Shown one piece after another: positions 36,997 through 46,057 of a stretch of 64,000 bases of DNA. The stretch comes from Avidesulfovibrio sp964369685 (GTDB taxonomy: Bacteria > Desulfobacterota > Desulfovibrionia > Desulfovibrionales > Desulfovibrionaceae): positions 62,001-126,000 of the forward strand of contig CAYJFB010000003.1 in NCBI GenBank assembly GCA_964369685.1, read 5' to 3'. Position 1 is the first letter of the stretch. Each line of letters opens with the position of its first letter. Both the position numbers and the translations under genes were made by a program. Under the pieces are notes generated by a model, which was given only the letters and a program-made list of their open reading frames with translations, had not been told where the DNA came from and searched no databases.

Positions 36997-37396
36997 CAAC
37001 ATGGCTATTTTGTATTTTCAAATTTAATCAAGTTGATGAAAATACAGGCATAGAGAACATAATTATAATGTAAAAAATCCCAAAATATAAATTTTGTTCT
37101 CTATTCGTTGCTTAAGCATATATCTTTTATTCTTTTTTTGTTACCCTTGCTTTACCTGTACATTTCTCATTTATGAAATCCAATCTTTTATTGCACAAAT
37201 GATCACAGTAAAACAGATTATTACAATATATCTTGTTCCTTGTGAGAAGCTTTGAATTCCTATCTAAACACAACGATGCTTGTTCATTTTTGTATGAAAT
37301 ATATTAATATAGAATACAAAATGTCTGTGGCCATATTATATTGTTTTTCTTTTTCTGAAAAAAATATGAATACTCATAAAACCATGGAGAAAACAT
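36997..37396. other. Intergenic region before second chemoreceptor
   Basis: About 400 AT-rich bases with no supported gene. No integrase, attachment-site duplication or T-rich terminator was found directly after the tRNA. It must contain the promoter of the chemoreceptor gene. Confidence 0.4.
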
Positions 37397-39469
37397 ATGC
37401 ATCTAAATTTGTTAAAAAAAATGCTTCTTTATATTTTAGGTCCTTCTGTTTTAGGATTGATCATATTAACTTTTGTGACAGGTTATATTGCAGATTCTGA
37501 TATTACATCTTCAACAGACAGACAACTTCAAGAGCTTGCCCGTGTACAGGCGAGTGAATTGAACAACATCATGGGGTTCTTGCGTTCTCTCACTGTTTCA
37601 ACAACAGAAGTTCCAATCATAACAAACTTTGCAAAAATACAAACAATAAACAAGGCTTCTCCCGAATACAAACAAGAACAAAATATATTAAATGACTATT
37701 TTAAAAAATTTACTGTTGACTATGATAACATTGATGCTGTTGTCATGGTGAATAATAAAGGCATTGTTGTTGCACATTCAAATCCGCAACTCATTGATTT
37801 TGATACCTCAGAGTATAATTCTGTCAAAGAAGCCTTGAGCGGTAAAGAGTCTATAGAAATGCGTCTTTCTGCATCAACAAAAAATTTTACTGCTTTTATT
37901 ACCAGTCCAATCACCATAAATGGTCAAATAAGTGGTGCTGTTCTTTTTCTTGTTGATTTAGTCAAGTTACATCAAGTGACCACCGGTGCTCTTTCGTTGA
38001 CACCATCTATGCGTTCTTATGTTTATGATAACAATTTTACTATTTTAATGGATAATGAAAAGCACTTTGTCGGGACAAACGACGCTTCTTTGCCTCATAT
38101 TGCAGATGTTAAGCGTTTGCGGAAAGGTAAAGTTGATTTTGTATTTGATGATGTACGATCTATCGGGCATTTTGCAGAAGTTGCTGATCTCGGTTGGTTT
38201 GTTTTTATTGATACTCCATATGATGAAATTACAGCCGTTGCATCAAATCTGATAATAGAAATTATCATTATTGCGACGATGATTACTGTCATTACCAGTA
38301 TTATTATCATTGGTGTGGCACGAGGCATTGCCATCCCGCTCAAACAAGGAGCCGAAATTGCTACATATGTGAGTCAAGGAAACCTTGTTTTGACTCCTGC
38401 TCAAGAAAACGCCATCAATGCGGCGAATAAACGCGGTGATGAAATAGCGGAGTTGTCGACAGGACTTCAATCGATGATTTATAATCTCGCAAGCATCGTA
38501 CAAAAAGCTGACGCCGCAACAGAAGAAGCCAAAATAGCGCTTGCAGATGCCGAGCGTTCCCAAAAAGCTGCGACAGAGGCTGCGGAACAGGCAACCCAAG
38601 CACGTCGTGAAGGGCTTTTTGAAGCGGCAAAAAGCTTAGAGAGTGTTGTGTCTATTGTTGCTTCTGCATCAGAAGCATTGTCCAGTCAGATAGAAGCGTC
38701 CAGCTTGAGTGTCAGTGATCAAGCAAGCCGTATAGCCGAAACAGCTACAGGCATGGAAGAAATGAATAGCACAATTGTTGATGTAACAAAAAATGCTTTG
38801 ACCAGTGCCGATATCGCCAACACAACCAGAGAAAAAGCCATTAACGGCGCAGCGATTACAAAAAAATGTAAAGATGCGATCAATAATGTGCGTGAAGATT
38901 CTGTAACATTGCGTAAAAACATGAATATATTGGCAGAACATGCGCAATCCATTACAACGGTCATGGGCGTTATTTCCGATATTGCGGATCAAACCAATCT
39001 TTTGGCATTGAATGCCGCCATTGAAGCTGCTCGTGCAGGTGAAGCTGGACGTGGCTTTGCTGTTGTTGCCGATGAAGTGCGCAAGTTGGCGGAAAAAACG
39101 ATCACATCAACGACAGACGTCGCGAAAGCTATTACAGCTATCCAACAAAGTACAGACGAAAATGTAAAACAAGTTGATATTGCCGTAAAAGGAATTGAAG
39201 ACGCGACAGACCTTGCCAATCAAAGTGGTGTCGCTTTGTCAGAGATCCTTGAAATGGCAGAAATGAGCGCAAACGGTGTTCACAATATCGCCACGGCCAG
39301 TGAAGAGCAATCTTCGACTATGGAAGCCATGACGCATTCTATTGAAGTGATCAATAGTATTGCCAACGAAACCCATCAAGCGATGCAAGAAGCGTCTCAT
39401 GCAGTCATTTCATTGTCTGCACAGACACAAGAGCTTTCGGTGATTGTTGATAATTTAAAGAACAATTGA
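37397..39469 (+). CDS. Methyl-accepting chemotaxis protein with Cache-type sensor
   Basis: Second transmembrane chemoreceptor of the window. A membrane helix at about 11-30 is followed by a periplasmic Cache sensor (about 35-280), a second helix at about 283-303, HAMP and the signalling domain. The hairpin tip (about 528-567) is nearly identical to that of the receptor at 24617, while the sensor halves differ, so they should sense different ligands. It ends in VDNLKNN without a CheR-docking pentapeptide. GGAG is close upstream of the ATG. Confidence 0.94.
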   Translation: MHLNLLKKMLLYILGPSVLGLIILTFVTGYIADSDITSSTDRQLQELARVQASELNNIMGFLRSLTVSTTEVPIITNFAKIQTINKASPEYKQEQNILNDYFKKFTVDYDNIDAVVMVNNKGIVVAHSNPQLIDFDTSEYNSVKEALSGKESIEMRLSASTKNFTAFITSPITINGQISGAVLFLVDLVKLHQVTTGALSLTPSMRSYVYDNNFTILMDNEKHFVGTNDASLPHIADVKRLRKGKVDFVFDDVRSIGHFAEVADLGWFVFIDTPYDEITAVASNLIIEIIIIATMITVITSIIIIGVARGIAIPLKQGAEIATYVSQGNLVLTPAQENAINAANKRGDEIAELSTGLQSMIYNLASIVQKADAATEEAKIALADAERSQKAATEAAEQATQARREGLFEAAKSLESVVSIVASASEALSSQIEASSLSVSDQASRIAETATGMEEMNSTIVDVTKNALTSADIANTTREKAINGAAITKKCKDAINNVREDSVTLRKNMNILAEHAQSITTVMGVISDIADQTNLLALNAAIEAARAGEAGRGFAVVADEVRKLAEKTITSTTDVAKAITAIQQSTDENVKQVDIAVKGIEDATDLANQSGVALSEILEMAEMSANGVHNIATASEEQSSTMEAMTHSIEVINSIANETHQAMQEASHAVISLSAQTQELSVIVDNLKNN

Positions 39470-39514
39470 TTTTCTTTGTTTTTTTTGAAGAATCTCTTTT
39501 TTCCGGTTTTCTCG

Positions 39515-39553
39515 TGACGCTGTGCCTCTGTCATCGCACAGTGTCAATTGTTT
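39515..39553 (+). terminator. Terminator-like hairpin after chemoreceptor gene
   Basis: TGACGCTGTGC (39515-39525) pairs with GCACAGTGTCA (39536-39546) with one G-U pair, followed by a short T-rich stretch. Confidence 0.55.
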
Positions 39554-39628
39554 CTGATTACCATGCTTTTTCAAAGAATACAGCGATGAGCAGATTGCTT
39601 TCGCTGCATCAAAAAAATGAGGTATGTG

Positions 39629-40267
39629 ATGCTTGAAGAGAATTATTGTGGTTTAGTGTGTCCTGAGCCTGTTGTGCGTTGTCGAACGTTTTTGGCAACA
39701 CAACAGCCTTCAGCATTGAGGATTACTGTTGATAACAGTGCCGCTTCTGAAAACCTCAGTCGTTTTTTATCTCGTAACGGATATACGGTAACAAGTAATC
39801 AGAAACACGCCGGGCTTTGGGTTTTGGATGCACAAAAAATCGTCACAGACAGCATAACCATTGAACAACAAGAACAAAATATATCGATACAAAATGTGTC
39901 TGAAGAACAAAATATAACGAAAACATTGGTGCTCATTCCCTCTGAAACCTTCGGACACGGCGATGACACCCTTGGTGCACGGTTAATGGAGAATTTTCTT
40001 AGTATGCTTCCGGAATTGGGTGAAAACCTTTGGAAGGTTATTTTACTCAACGGTGGGGTTAAATTGGCAGCTCGGTCGGGTAAGGCGTTGGATGCTTTGG
40101 CTGCGATACAAAACGAAGGAGTAGAGATTTTGGTGTGTGGCAGTTGCCTTGAATTTTATGGGCTGACTGAAGTAAAAAAAGAGATAACGCCGCAAGTCGG
40201 TGAACTCACGAATATGTTGGATGTTGTTACAGCCATGGCCTTGGCAGATAAAATTATTCGTCCATAG
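39629..40267 (+). CDS. yedF: YedF-type selenium-metabolism protein
   Basis: Fusion of a TusA-like sulfur/selenium-carrier domain (GLVCPEPVV near the N-terminus, with the CPxP-type Cys) and a C-terminal DsrE-like domain (about 95-212; LVLIPSETFGHGDDTLGARLMENF, ILVCGSCLEFYGL). This combination matches the putative selenium protein family TIGR03527, which co-occurs with selenium use. The start ATG 39629 has GAGG 6 nt upstream; an ATG at 39617 overlaps that site. No selD or selA is adjacent. The role in selenium delivery is by family only. Confidence 0.85.
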   Translation: MLEENYCGLVCPEPVVRCRTFLATQQPSALRITVDNSAASENLSRFLSRNGYTVTSNQKHAGLWVLDAQKIVTDSITIEQQEQNISIQNVSEEQNITKTLVLIPSETFGHGDDTLGARLMENFLSMLPELGENLWKVILLNGGVKLAARSGKALDALAAIQNEGVEILVCGSCLEFYGLTEVKKEITPQVGELTNMLDVVTAMALADKIIRP

Positions 40268-40298
40268 CTGGATTGCTTTGACTGATTTGTGCTTTTCT

Positions 40299-40329
40299 AA
40301 GGGAGCAAGGCACTGTGCTTTGCCCCCTT
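40299..40329. terminator. Hairpin between convergent yedF and Rsm22-like gene
   Basis: AAGGG-A-GCAAGGC pairs with GCTTTGC-C-CCCTT around a 5-nt loop, with one G-U pair and a small internal mismatch. It lies between the two stop codons and probably serves both. Confidence 0.6.
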
Positions 40330-40336
40330 GAAAACA

Positions 40337-41668
40337 TCAATGAGCTATAGTCAGTTCCAGAGCACCGGATTTTTCATCATAACGGGGTTTGGGGGGAATA
40401 AGACATTGTACACATTCTCCTGAGGCATAGGCTCTGGCACGTGGTAAAATCACAAGCCCGAATTTGCAACACCCGTAGCGAGCGTGTCCCATATTGGGTA
40501 CAAGAAAAGGATCGGAAATAATCCGCACTTCAACAGTCTTTTCTTGATTTTTTGTAGGTTGTTGTATTTCTTCAGCAGAGGCTGTTGGTCGTAGAAAAAC
40601 ATGAGAGAGACTCAGAGATTTTTTTGAAAGTCGTGCCAAACGACCAAGTTGTACCAAATAGTCAGGCGCAGCAGTGTTTTCAATTTCTTGATGACTGTGA
40701 CACCAACCTCGATCGCGATGTCCAAGCAATGGGCAGGCAGCAACATGTGTGCATGGTGAAATAGGATGTAGGCCTTCTTCCAATCCGGCCTCGCGTAAGG
40801 TTGCGGTGAGGGTTCCTCCGAGGCGGGTTCCGGGTTCGACAAAAAGTGCACGTCCTTGCTTTGGCAAAACATGTCGTACCGTCAAGGCTAACTCAGCAAG
40901 ACGGTCATGCAATGTGGTGTTTTCTTCGGATGTTTTTTGTGAACTCCATTCATTTAACACGTTGCCTGCTGTAATTAAGAGCGGTGTTTGGACTTCGCGT
41001 AGGGCTTTGGCAAAAGGGCTACGTATTAAACGAATATTCCAGTGCAAGGGTTCTTGTAAGGCTTCAGCCAGTTGTTCAAAGATCAATCGTCCAAGTTCCA
41101 TAGGACGTGGTGATGTGTCTATACAAAATAATTGTATTTTTTGTGCGCGCCATTCCGGTTGGGTTAGCCACAGTGCCATCGGCAAGGATAAAGGCCCACT
41201 GCCCAAATCTGTAAAAACAGGTAAAATTCCTGGGGGTAAGGCTGTTGGATTCGGCAGTTCGAGCGTATAAAGAAGCCGTGAGAGACGAATCAAATTCCAT
41301 GGTAAAAAGTGGCGTAAATATGCTGAAACAAAACGTGGTGCACTCCAATACGAACGGTTTAAGCCTGATCGTTCTGAAGTCAATAACGTTGAAAGGTCAC
41401 GAACTGCGTGTGGCAGATCGCTTCTGTGTGCTCGTTTGAGCGGCATGACTGTGTCAAGCACTCGAGGTAAAACGTGCAGTGCCTTGCGGCTCAATACCGT
41501 GGGTAATAAGTCTTTTGTTGTTTTACACACAGGTGCTGCAAGCACATTTTGCTCGCGATGAACACGCGATATTTTGTCATAGTTTGTATCATCATGTTGG
41601 CGTTGTGTGTTGCGTTGTGATGACGGCCTGACAGAAGGCTTTAAAACCTTTCTGTTTTCTTTTTTCAT
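40337..41668 (-). CDS. Rsm22-family ribosomal-RNA-methyltransferase-like protein
   Basis: Bacterial relative of the mitochondrial small-subunit assembly factor Rsm22. A SAM-binding-like domain (about 120-300) contains FTDLGSGPLSLPMALWL and LFVEPGTRLGG. Conserved cysteines after it (CTHVAACPLLGHRDRGWC, and CC plus CVQC near the C-terminus) are placed like the proposed [4Fe-4S] ligands of the family. The first 65 residues are polar and basic, likely disordered. A TTG at 41677 is also in frame; ATG 41668 is preferred, but no clear ribosome site is seen for either. Whether it is an active methyltransferase is unknown. Confidence 0.82.
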   Translation of the reverse strand: MKKENRKVLKPSVRPSSQRNTQRQHDDTNYDKISRVHREQNVLAAPVCKTTKDLLPTVLSRKALHVLPRVLDTVMPLKRAHRSDLPHAVRDLSTLLTSERSGLNRSYWSAPRFVSAYLRHFLPWNLIRLSRLLYTLELPNPTALPPGILPVFTDLGSGPLSLPMALWLTQPEWRAQKIQLFCIDTSPRPMELGRLIFEQLAEALQEPLHWNIRLIRSPFAKALREVQTPLLITAGNVLNEWSSQKTSEENTTLHDRLAELALTVRHVLPKQGRALFVEPGTRLGGTLTATLREAGLEEGLHPISPCTHVAACPLLGHRDRGWCHSHQEIENTAAPDYLVQLGRLARLSKKSLSLSHVFLRPTASAEEIQQPTKNQEKTVEVRIISDPFLVPNMGHARYGCCKFGLVILPRARAYASGECVQCLIPPKPRYDEKSGALELTIAH

Positions 41669-41844
41669 AAAAGACAACCAAGCTATTTTGTAGGTTTTTG
41701 ATTTTTTAGGGAATGCCTACGGGGCGAGATCTCCCCGGATTTTTTTAGTGTCTGTAGCAGAGCTTCGCCAAAAACATGAGATAGGGTGTGTATATCCACA
41801 TGGTCATTGGGGTTGGTTTTTGGCTGAAGCATTGCGTTGGCGTA

Positions 41845-42684
41845 TCAGTCAGGCATAACCAAGCCTTGTCGGTAGCGAATATACGCATCGCGCATAGAGA
41901 CATAGGGTTCGATGGCTCCTTCAGTCATGTCTTTATATATGGCAATAACACTGCCAAAGTCATTGAATCTGAGACCGCCTGTAATGAGATAGGATTCCGG
42001 TGAATCAATCACATCATAGTGTGAGACCCATGTGGTCGGTGACGTCAAGAAATCCATCCCCATGCCGACAGTGTCGCGCGCGCTGCTTGGACCAAAGAAA
42101 GGCCACACCACATAAAAGCCTTCTCCGACACCCCATGTTGCTAGGGTTGTACCAAAATCGGCACCTGTGGGTTTATACGGAACTTTAGGTTTTTTATCTT
42201 TTGTTATGTCAAATAAACCACCAAAACCGGCGGTGCTGTTCACAACAAATTTGCCCAATTCAACCCATGCTTGTCCGAATTCACCTTGTAAAATACGGTT
42301 AAAAATACGAACCGGTGCTTTGATATTATACGCAAAATTAGATATACCCTGCCGAAATGGTGCGGGCATAATATACGTATAGCCTGTGTACACAGGATCG
42401 GCAATATTTAATATGAAGAAATCATTGAAGCCAAACCAAAAACGGTTAAAGGGTTCCAATGGATCGGCGATGACTTCAACAGGATCTGTGTCGTAGTCTT
42501 CAAAGTCATCAAAATCATCAAAGCCGTCTGAATGTTCATTTTGAACAACGACAGTGCTGTTGATGGCAGCGTGGTCAGCTTTTGTGCTGCATCCCGAAAA
42601 GAAACACAAAGCAACCATGCAGAACAACACCAAAACAGGTTTCATTTGTTGTTCGGAGAACATGTAGGGATGACGTTTATTCAT
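41845..42684 (-). CDS. mlaA: Phospholipid-transport lipoprotein MlaA (VacJ)
   Basis: Outer-membrane lipoprotein that removes surface phospholipids and hands them to MlaC. The lipobox is FFSGC (Cys at about 32), followed by an acidic linker (DDFDDFEDYDTD). The MlaA domain begins DPLEPFNRFWFGFND and contains FNRILQGEFGQAW, ADFGTTLATWGVGEG and WPFFGPSSARDT. The ATG at 42684 lies 3 nt after the mlaC stop; internal ATGs at 42663 and 42645 lack ribosome sites. It is the last gene of mlaD-mlaC-mlaA. Confidence 0.93.
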   Translation of the reverse strand: MNKRHPYMFSEQQMKPVLVLFCMVALCFFSGCSTKADHAAINSTVVVQNEHSDGFDDFDDFEDYDTDPVEVIADPLEPFNRFWFGFNDFFILNIADPVYTGYTYIMPAPFRQGISNFAYNIKAPVRIFNRILQGEFGQAWVELGKFVVNSTAGFGGLFDITKDKKPKVPYKPTGADFGTTLATWGVGEGFYVVWPFFGPSSARDTVGMGMDFLTSPTTWVSHYDVIDSPESYLITGGLRFNDFGSVIAIYKDMTEGAIEPYVSMRDAYIRYRQGLVMPD

Positions 42685-42687
42685 GCC

Positions 42688-43332
42688 TTATTGACTCTCT
42701 TTTGAACCGGCAAGGACTTTTTCGGTACTTTCTTTAACGCGGGCAATCAAGTCATCAGGTGATCCTTTCAATAACACATCGGAAAATTGAGAACGATAGT
42801 TTTTGATTAAACTGACATTTTCAACAAGCACATCATATACCCACCAACGTCCGTCTTTTACGAGCATGCGATAATTAACGGGCGTTTTTGTACCGTTTTG
42901 CATAACGACAACGGTACTGAGTTCGGCGCGATCGCGCTTTGAAGAAAAACGTTCATTGAGGTATTGCACGACTTCGCCGGAATAACCGCCAATCCGATCA
43001 ATATAGGTTGCCATTAAGAGCTCGGAAAACGCTGTATCAAAGGCTTGTTTTTGTTCAGGAGTAAAACTTGCCCAATTTTTTCCGACAGTGCGAGATGAAA
43101 ATTCACTGAAAGCAAAGACCGAATGAATGATTGTTTCAAGTTTTTCGCGCAATGGAGGGCGGGTGCTTGGATTGGCATACGCAGGATCTTTCAAAAGCGT
43201 TAAAGCTTCATTGAGTGCCGCTTCTATGGTTGAACGAGGCGTACTGTCAGCTGCCTGCAAAGGTGTGGTAAACAGCATGCACAAAACAAAACAAAGCCAA
43301 AAGAAGGATTGAGATATCATCCGTGTTGTCAT
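42688..43332 (-). CDS. mlaC: Phospholipid-shuttle protein MlaC
   Basis: Periplasmic carrier between MlaA and the inner-membrane MlaFEDB complex. A signal peptide (ISQSFFWLCFVLCMLFTTPLQA-AD) is followed by the Tol-Ttg2-like domain: FSEFSSRTVGKNWASFTPEQ, LLMATYIDRIGGY, VNYRMLVKDGRWWVYDVLVENVS. The start was moved to ATG 43332, because GGAGG is 8 nt upstream and it begins 1 nt after the mlaD stop. The three mla genes are therefore tightly coupled. Confidence 0.92.
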   Translation of the reverse strand: MTTRMISQSFFWLCFVLCMLFTTPLQAADSTPRSTIEAALNEALTLLKDPAYANPSTRPPLREKLETIIHSVFAFSEFSSRTVGKNWASFTPEQKQAFDTAFSELLMATYIDRIGGYSGEVVQYLNERFSSKRDRAELSTVVVMQNGTKTPVNYRMLVKDGRWWVYDVLVENVSLIKNYRSQFSDVLLKGSPDDLIARVKESTEKVLAGSKESQ

Positions 43333-43333
43333 T

Positions 43334-43792
43334 CTATACGCCTCCAAAAACATATTTACTGATTAAGGCTTCCAAATCGACAGCCGATTCGGTATCCATA
43401 ATGGTGTCTCCTGCTTGTAGCACTTCACCGATACCACCGGGTTGCAGGTCGATATATTTGTCACCAATCAAACCGCTTGTTTTGACTGATGCGATCACGT
43501 CGTCGGTCAGTTGGATATTGTTATTCATTTGTAAAGTAACGATGGCGATGGGATTGTCTCCATCCAAACGAATTTGACGCACTTGTCCGACACGCACACC
43601 CGCTATTTCAACACTGGCTCCCGTTCGCAATCCGCTGACAGAGCTGAATTGTGCTTCCAAAGCATACCCGGAAGACGTACCAAATTCCATACGCCCGAGT
43701 TTAATGGTCAAGTACCCTACACAAAGAAGGCAAAATAACACAAAGGTTCCAACGAAAATTTCTTTATTGGGTATAGCATGTTCTTTACTCAT
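43334..43792 (-). CDS. mlaD: MCE-domain protein MlaD
   Basis: Inner-membrane-anchored periplasmic component of the phospholipid transporter. One membrane helix (about 11-32, IFVGTFVLFCLLCVGYLTI), then one MCE domain with FSSVSGLRTGASVEIAGVRVG and SGLIGDKYIDLQPGG. At 152 residues it has the short C-terminus common in single-MCE proteins. ATG 43792 has AAGGAG 9 nt upstream; a TTG at 43801 overlaps that site. Upstream on this strand lies aspS, so the mlaE and mlaF genes that usually precede mlaD are missing here. Confidence 0.92.
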   Translation of the reverse strand: MSKEHAIPNKEIFVGTFVLFCLLCVGYLTIKLGRMEFGTSSGYALEAQFSSVSGLRTGASVEIAGVRVGQVRQIRLDGDNPIAIVTLQMNNNIQLTDDVIASVKTSGLIGDKYIDLQPGGIGEVLQAGDTIMDTESAVDLEALISKYVFGGV

Positions 43793-43936
43793 GTTCGACA
43801 ACTCCTTAGAACGTATTTAAAAACAACATCTTTAATGTATATAATAAGAAGTCTAAACTTTTTTTAAAGATGTTGTCTTAAAGATGTTTTTTGCACAAAA
43901 AGTACATTTTGACACAAATATTTGAACATGTGAAGG

Positions 43937-43974
43937 GAAGGCACCACGAGTGACAAAAGTCATGTGGTGCCTTC
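43937..43974. terminator. Hairpin between aspS and mlaD
   Basis: GAAGGCACCAC (43937-43947) pairs perfectly with GTGGTGCCTTC (43964-43974). It lies downstream of aspS and upstream of mlaD on the minus strand. No U-tract follows on that strand, so it may be a weak terminator, an mRNA stabiliser or part of the mla leader. Confidence 0.6.
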
Positions 43975-44005
43975 TTTAAAAAAATAAAGCTGTTAAAGGA
44001 AAAAA

Positions 44006-45850
44006 TTAATTATTTTTTTTGTCATTTTCTTTTTCACGCAAGCGTAAACCCAATTCGCGTAACTGTTTGACAGAAACTTCAGAAGGCGCTTCACTCATCA
44101 AACAAGCTGCTTTTTGTGTTTTGGGGAAGGCGATCACGTCGCGAATTGAGGGGGCGTTGCACATCAACATAATCAAACGATCCAAGCCAAAAGCGATTCC
44201 CCCATGCGGTGGTGCACCATATTCAAATGCGTGAATCAAAAAGCCGAATTGGCTTTCTGCTTGTTCTTGACTGAAACCCAAGGCCGCAAACATCTGACGT
44301 TGGATTTCCGGTTGATAGATACGGATTGAACCGCCGCCGACTTCGGTTCCGTTGAGTACCAAGTCATAGGCTCGTGCCCGTGCTGCTGCGGGATTGCTGG
44401 CAAGGGTACACAGATCTTCGTCTTTGGGGGCGGTAAATGGGTGATGACAGGCGACATAGCGCTTTTCTTCGGCATCGTATTCAAACAACGGGAAATCGGT
44501 GACCCACAAGAAATTCCATGTATTTTCGGGAATGAGTCCCAATTTTTCACCCAAGTGTACACGTAAATTGCCCAATGCGGCGTTAACTACACCGGCATCG
44601 CCTGCTTGGAAAAAGACAATATCACCGACTTGAAGATCCAGTGCGTCCGTCAAACCCTGACGCTCTGCATCGGAAAGGAACTTGGCAATGGGTGATTGCC
44701 ATTCGTTTTCACGAATTTTGATCCACGCCAAACCTTGAGCGCCATAGATTTTGACAAATTCAGTCAAGTCATCAATATCTTTACGCGTGAGGGATTCGCC
44801 GCCGGGCACGCGCATAGCCTTCACCAAAGCCGCCGAAGCAAACAATTTAAAGCCGGAATTGGCAACCACGGATGTGACATCTTGTAATTCTAAGCCAAAG
44901 CGAGTGTCGGGCTTATCAACGCCATAGCGTTCCATCGCTTCATTCCACGTTAAACGCGGAAAACGTTGAGGCAAAGCAATGTCCAAAGCGTCTTTGAAGG
45001 CGCGTTGCATGAGTCCTTCGGCCATATTCATGATGCGTGTTTCGTCGGCAAAGCTCATTTCAATGTCAATTTGCGTAAATTCCGGTTGACGATCGGCACG
45101 TAAATCTTCATCACGGAAACAACGAGCGATTTGGAAATAGCGATCCAAACCCGAAACCATGCACAATTGTTTAAAAATTTGCGGAGATTGCGGTAAAGCA
45201 TAGAATGAACCGTGTGCAAGACGACTCGGAACCAAAAAGTCACGAGCTCCTTCGGGTGTGGATTTTGTTAAAAACGGTGTTTCGATTTCCAAAAAATCGT
45301 CGGCAGTTAAATAACTGCGAACCGCTTGTGTAACAGTACTGCGTAGGAGTAGATTTTTGGTCATGCGCGGACGGCGCAAATCAAGATAACGCCATTGTAA
45401 ACGCAGATTTTCGCCCGCTTCGACACGATCTTCAATGGGGAAAGGCGGCGTTTTGGCGGCATTGAGCAATTTCCATTCATTTACATAAATTTCAACAGCA
45501 CCCGTAATCATGTTGCTGTTGGCCATGCCTTCGGGGCGTTGACGAACAGTACCTTTAATCGCCAATACAAATTCGGGGCGCAACACACGAGCGCGTGCGT
45601 GGGCTTCTGCATTCACTTCAGGACTGAAGACAACCTGAGTCAAGCCATACCGATCGCGTAAATCAATAAAAATGAGTCCGCCGTGATCTCGGCGATGCTG
45701 CACCCAACCCATGAGACATACTTCCTGTCCCATATTGTCTGCCACGAGTTGACCGCAGGTGTGGCTGCGTTGCCAATCACCTAATGCATCAAGCGCAATA
45801 TGTTCAACAGACTCAAGTTCAGACTCGGTGTGTAAAATTTCTTCAGCCAT
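44006..45850 (-). CDS. aspS: Aspartyl-tRNA synthetase
   Basis: Class II synthetase of the bacterial type. Domains in order: anticodon-binding OB fold (about 30-130; GWVQHRRDHGGLIFIDLRDR), motif 2 (FRDEDLRADRQPEFTQID), the bacterial GAD insertion (about 300-430) and motif 3 (GIAFGLDRLIMLM). Start ATG 45850 has GAAGGA upstream and gives 614 residues, including about 27 extra residues before the usual start. Part of a minus-strand series rdgB-hisS-aspS-mla. Whether it also charges tRNA-Asn cannot be read from the sequence alone. Confidence 0.97.
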   Translation of the reverse strand: MAEEILHTESELESVEHIALDALGDWQRSHTCGQLVADNMGQEVCLMGWVQHRRDHGGLIFIDLRDRYGLTQVVFSPEVNAEAHARARVLRPEFVLAIKGTVRQRPEGMANSNMITGAVEIYVNEWKLLNAAKTPPFPIEDRVEAGENLRLQWRYLDLRRPRMTKNLLLRSTVTQAVRSYLTADDFLEIETPFLTKSTPEGARDFLVPSRLAHGSFYALPQSPQIFKQLCMVSGLDRYFQIARCFRDEDLRADRQPEFTQIDIEMSFADETRIMNMAEGLMQRAFKDALDIALPQRFPRLTWNEAMERYGVDKPDTRFGLELQDVTSVVANSGFKLFASAALVKAMRVPGGESLTRKDIDDLTEFVKIYGAQGLAWIKIRENEWQSPIAKFLSDAERQGLTDALDLQVGDIVFFQAGDAGVVNAALGNLRVHLGEKLGLIPENTWNFLWVTDFPLFEYDAEEKRYVACHHPFTAPKDEDLCTLASNPAAARARAYDLVLNGTEVGGGSIRIYQPEIQRQMFAALGFSQEQAESQFGFLIHAFEYGAPPHGGIAFGLDRLIMLMCNAPSIRDVIAFPKTQKAACLMSEAPSEVSVKQLRELGLRLREKENDKKNN

Positions 45851-45892
45851 GAAAAAACATCCTTCGTGAAAAGTGAATTTTTTTTTTGGGGG

Positions 45893-45962
45893 GCTAATCC
45901 CCCCCAAACCCCCGTATCGCCGCGGCGCATGAGCATCGCTACGCGCTGTTCATGCGCCGCGG
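45893..45962. repeat. Composite hairpin element between hisS and aspS, copy i
   Basis: Two adjacent hairpins. CCGCGGCGCATGA (45920-45932) pairs perfectly with TCATGCGCCGCGG (45950-45962). Next to it a G-run/C-run hairpin (about 45893-45906) is flanked by a further C-run and, on the outer side, an A-tract on the minus strand. The GC content stands out against the surroundings. The same two-part layout recurs at 49545-49619. Confidence 0.7.
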
Positions 45963-46057
45963 TGTCAAGAAATGTTGGGAGTTTTGAGTATGAAAAAGAT
46001 TATTCTATACAATGAGACACGAATAATAGTATAGAGATGTGCCGTGCAACAATACTA

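Noticed and set aside
36921..37396. tRNA-Ala as an integration site for a mobile element
   Set aside because: No integrase gene or direct repeat of the tRNA 3' end is found in the following 400 bases.
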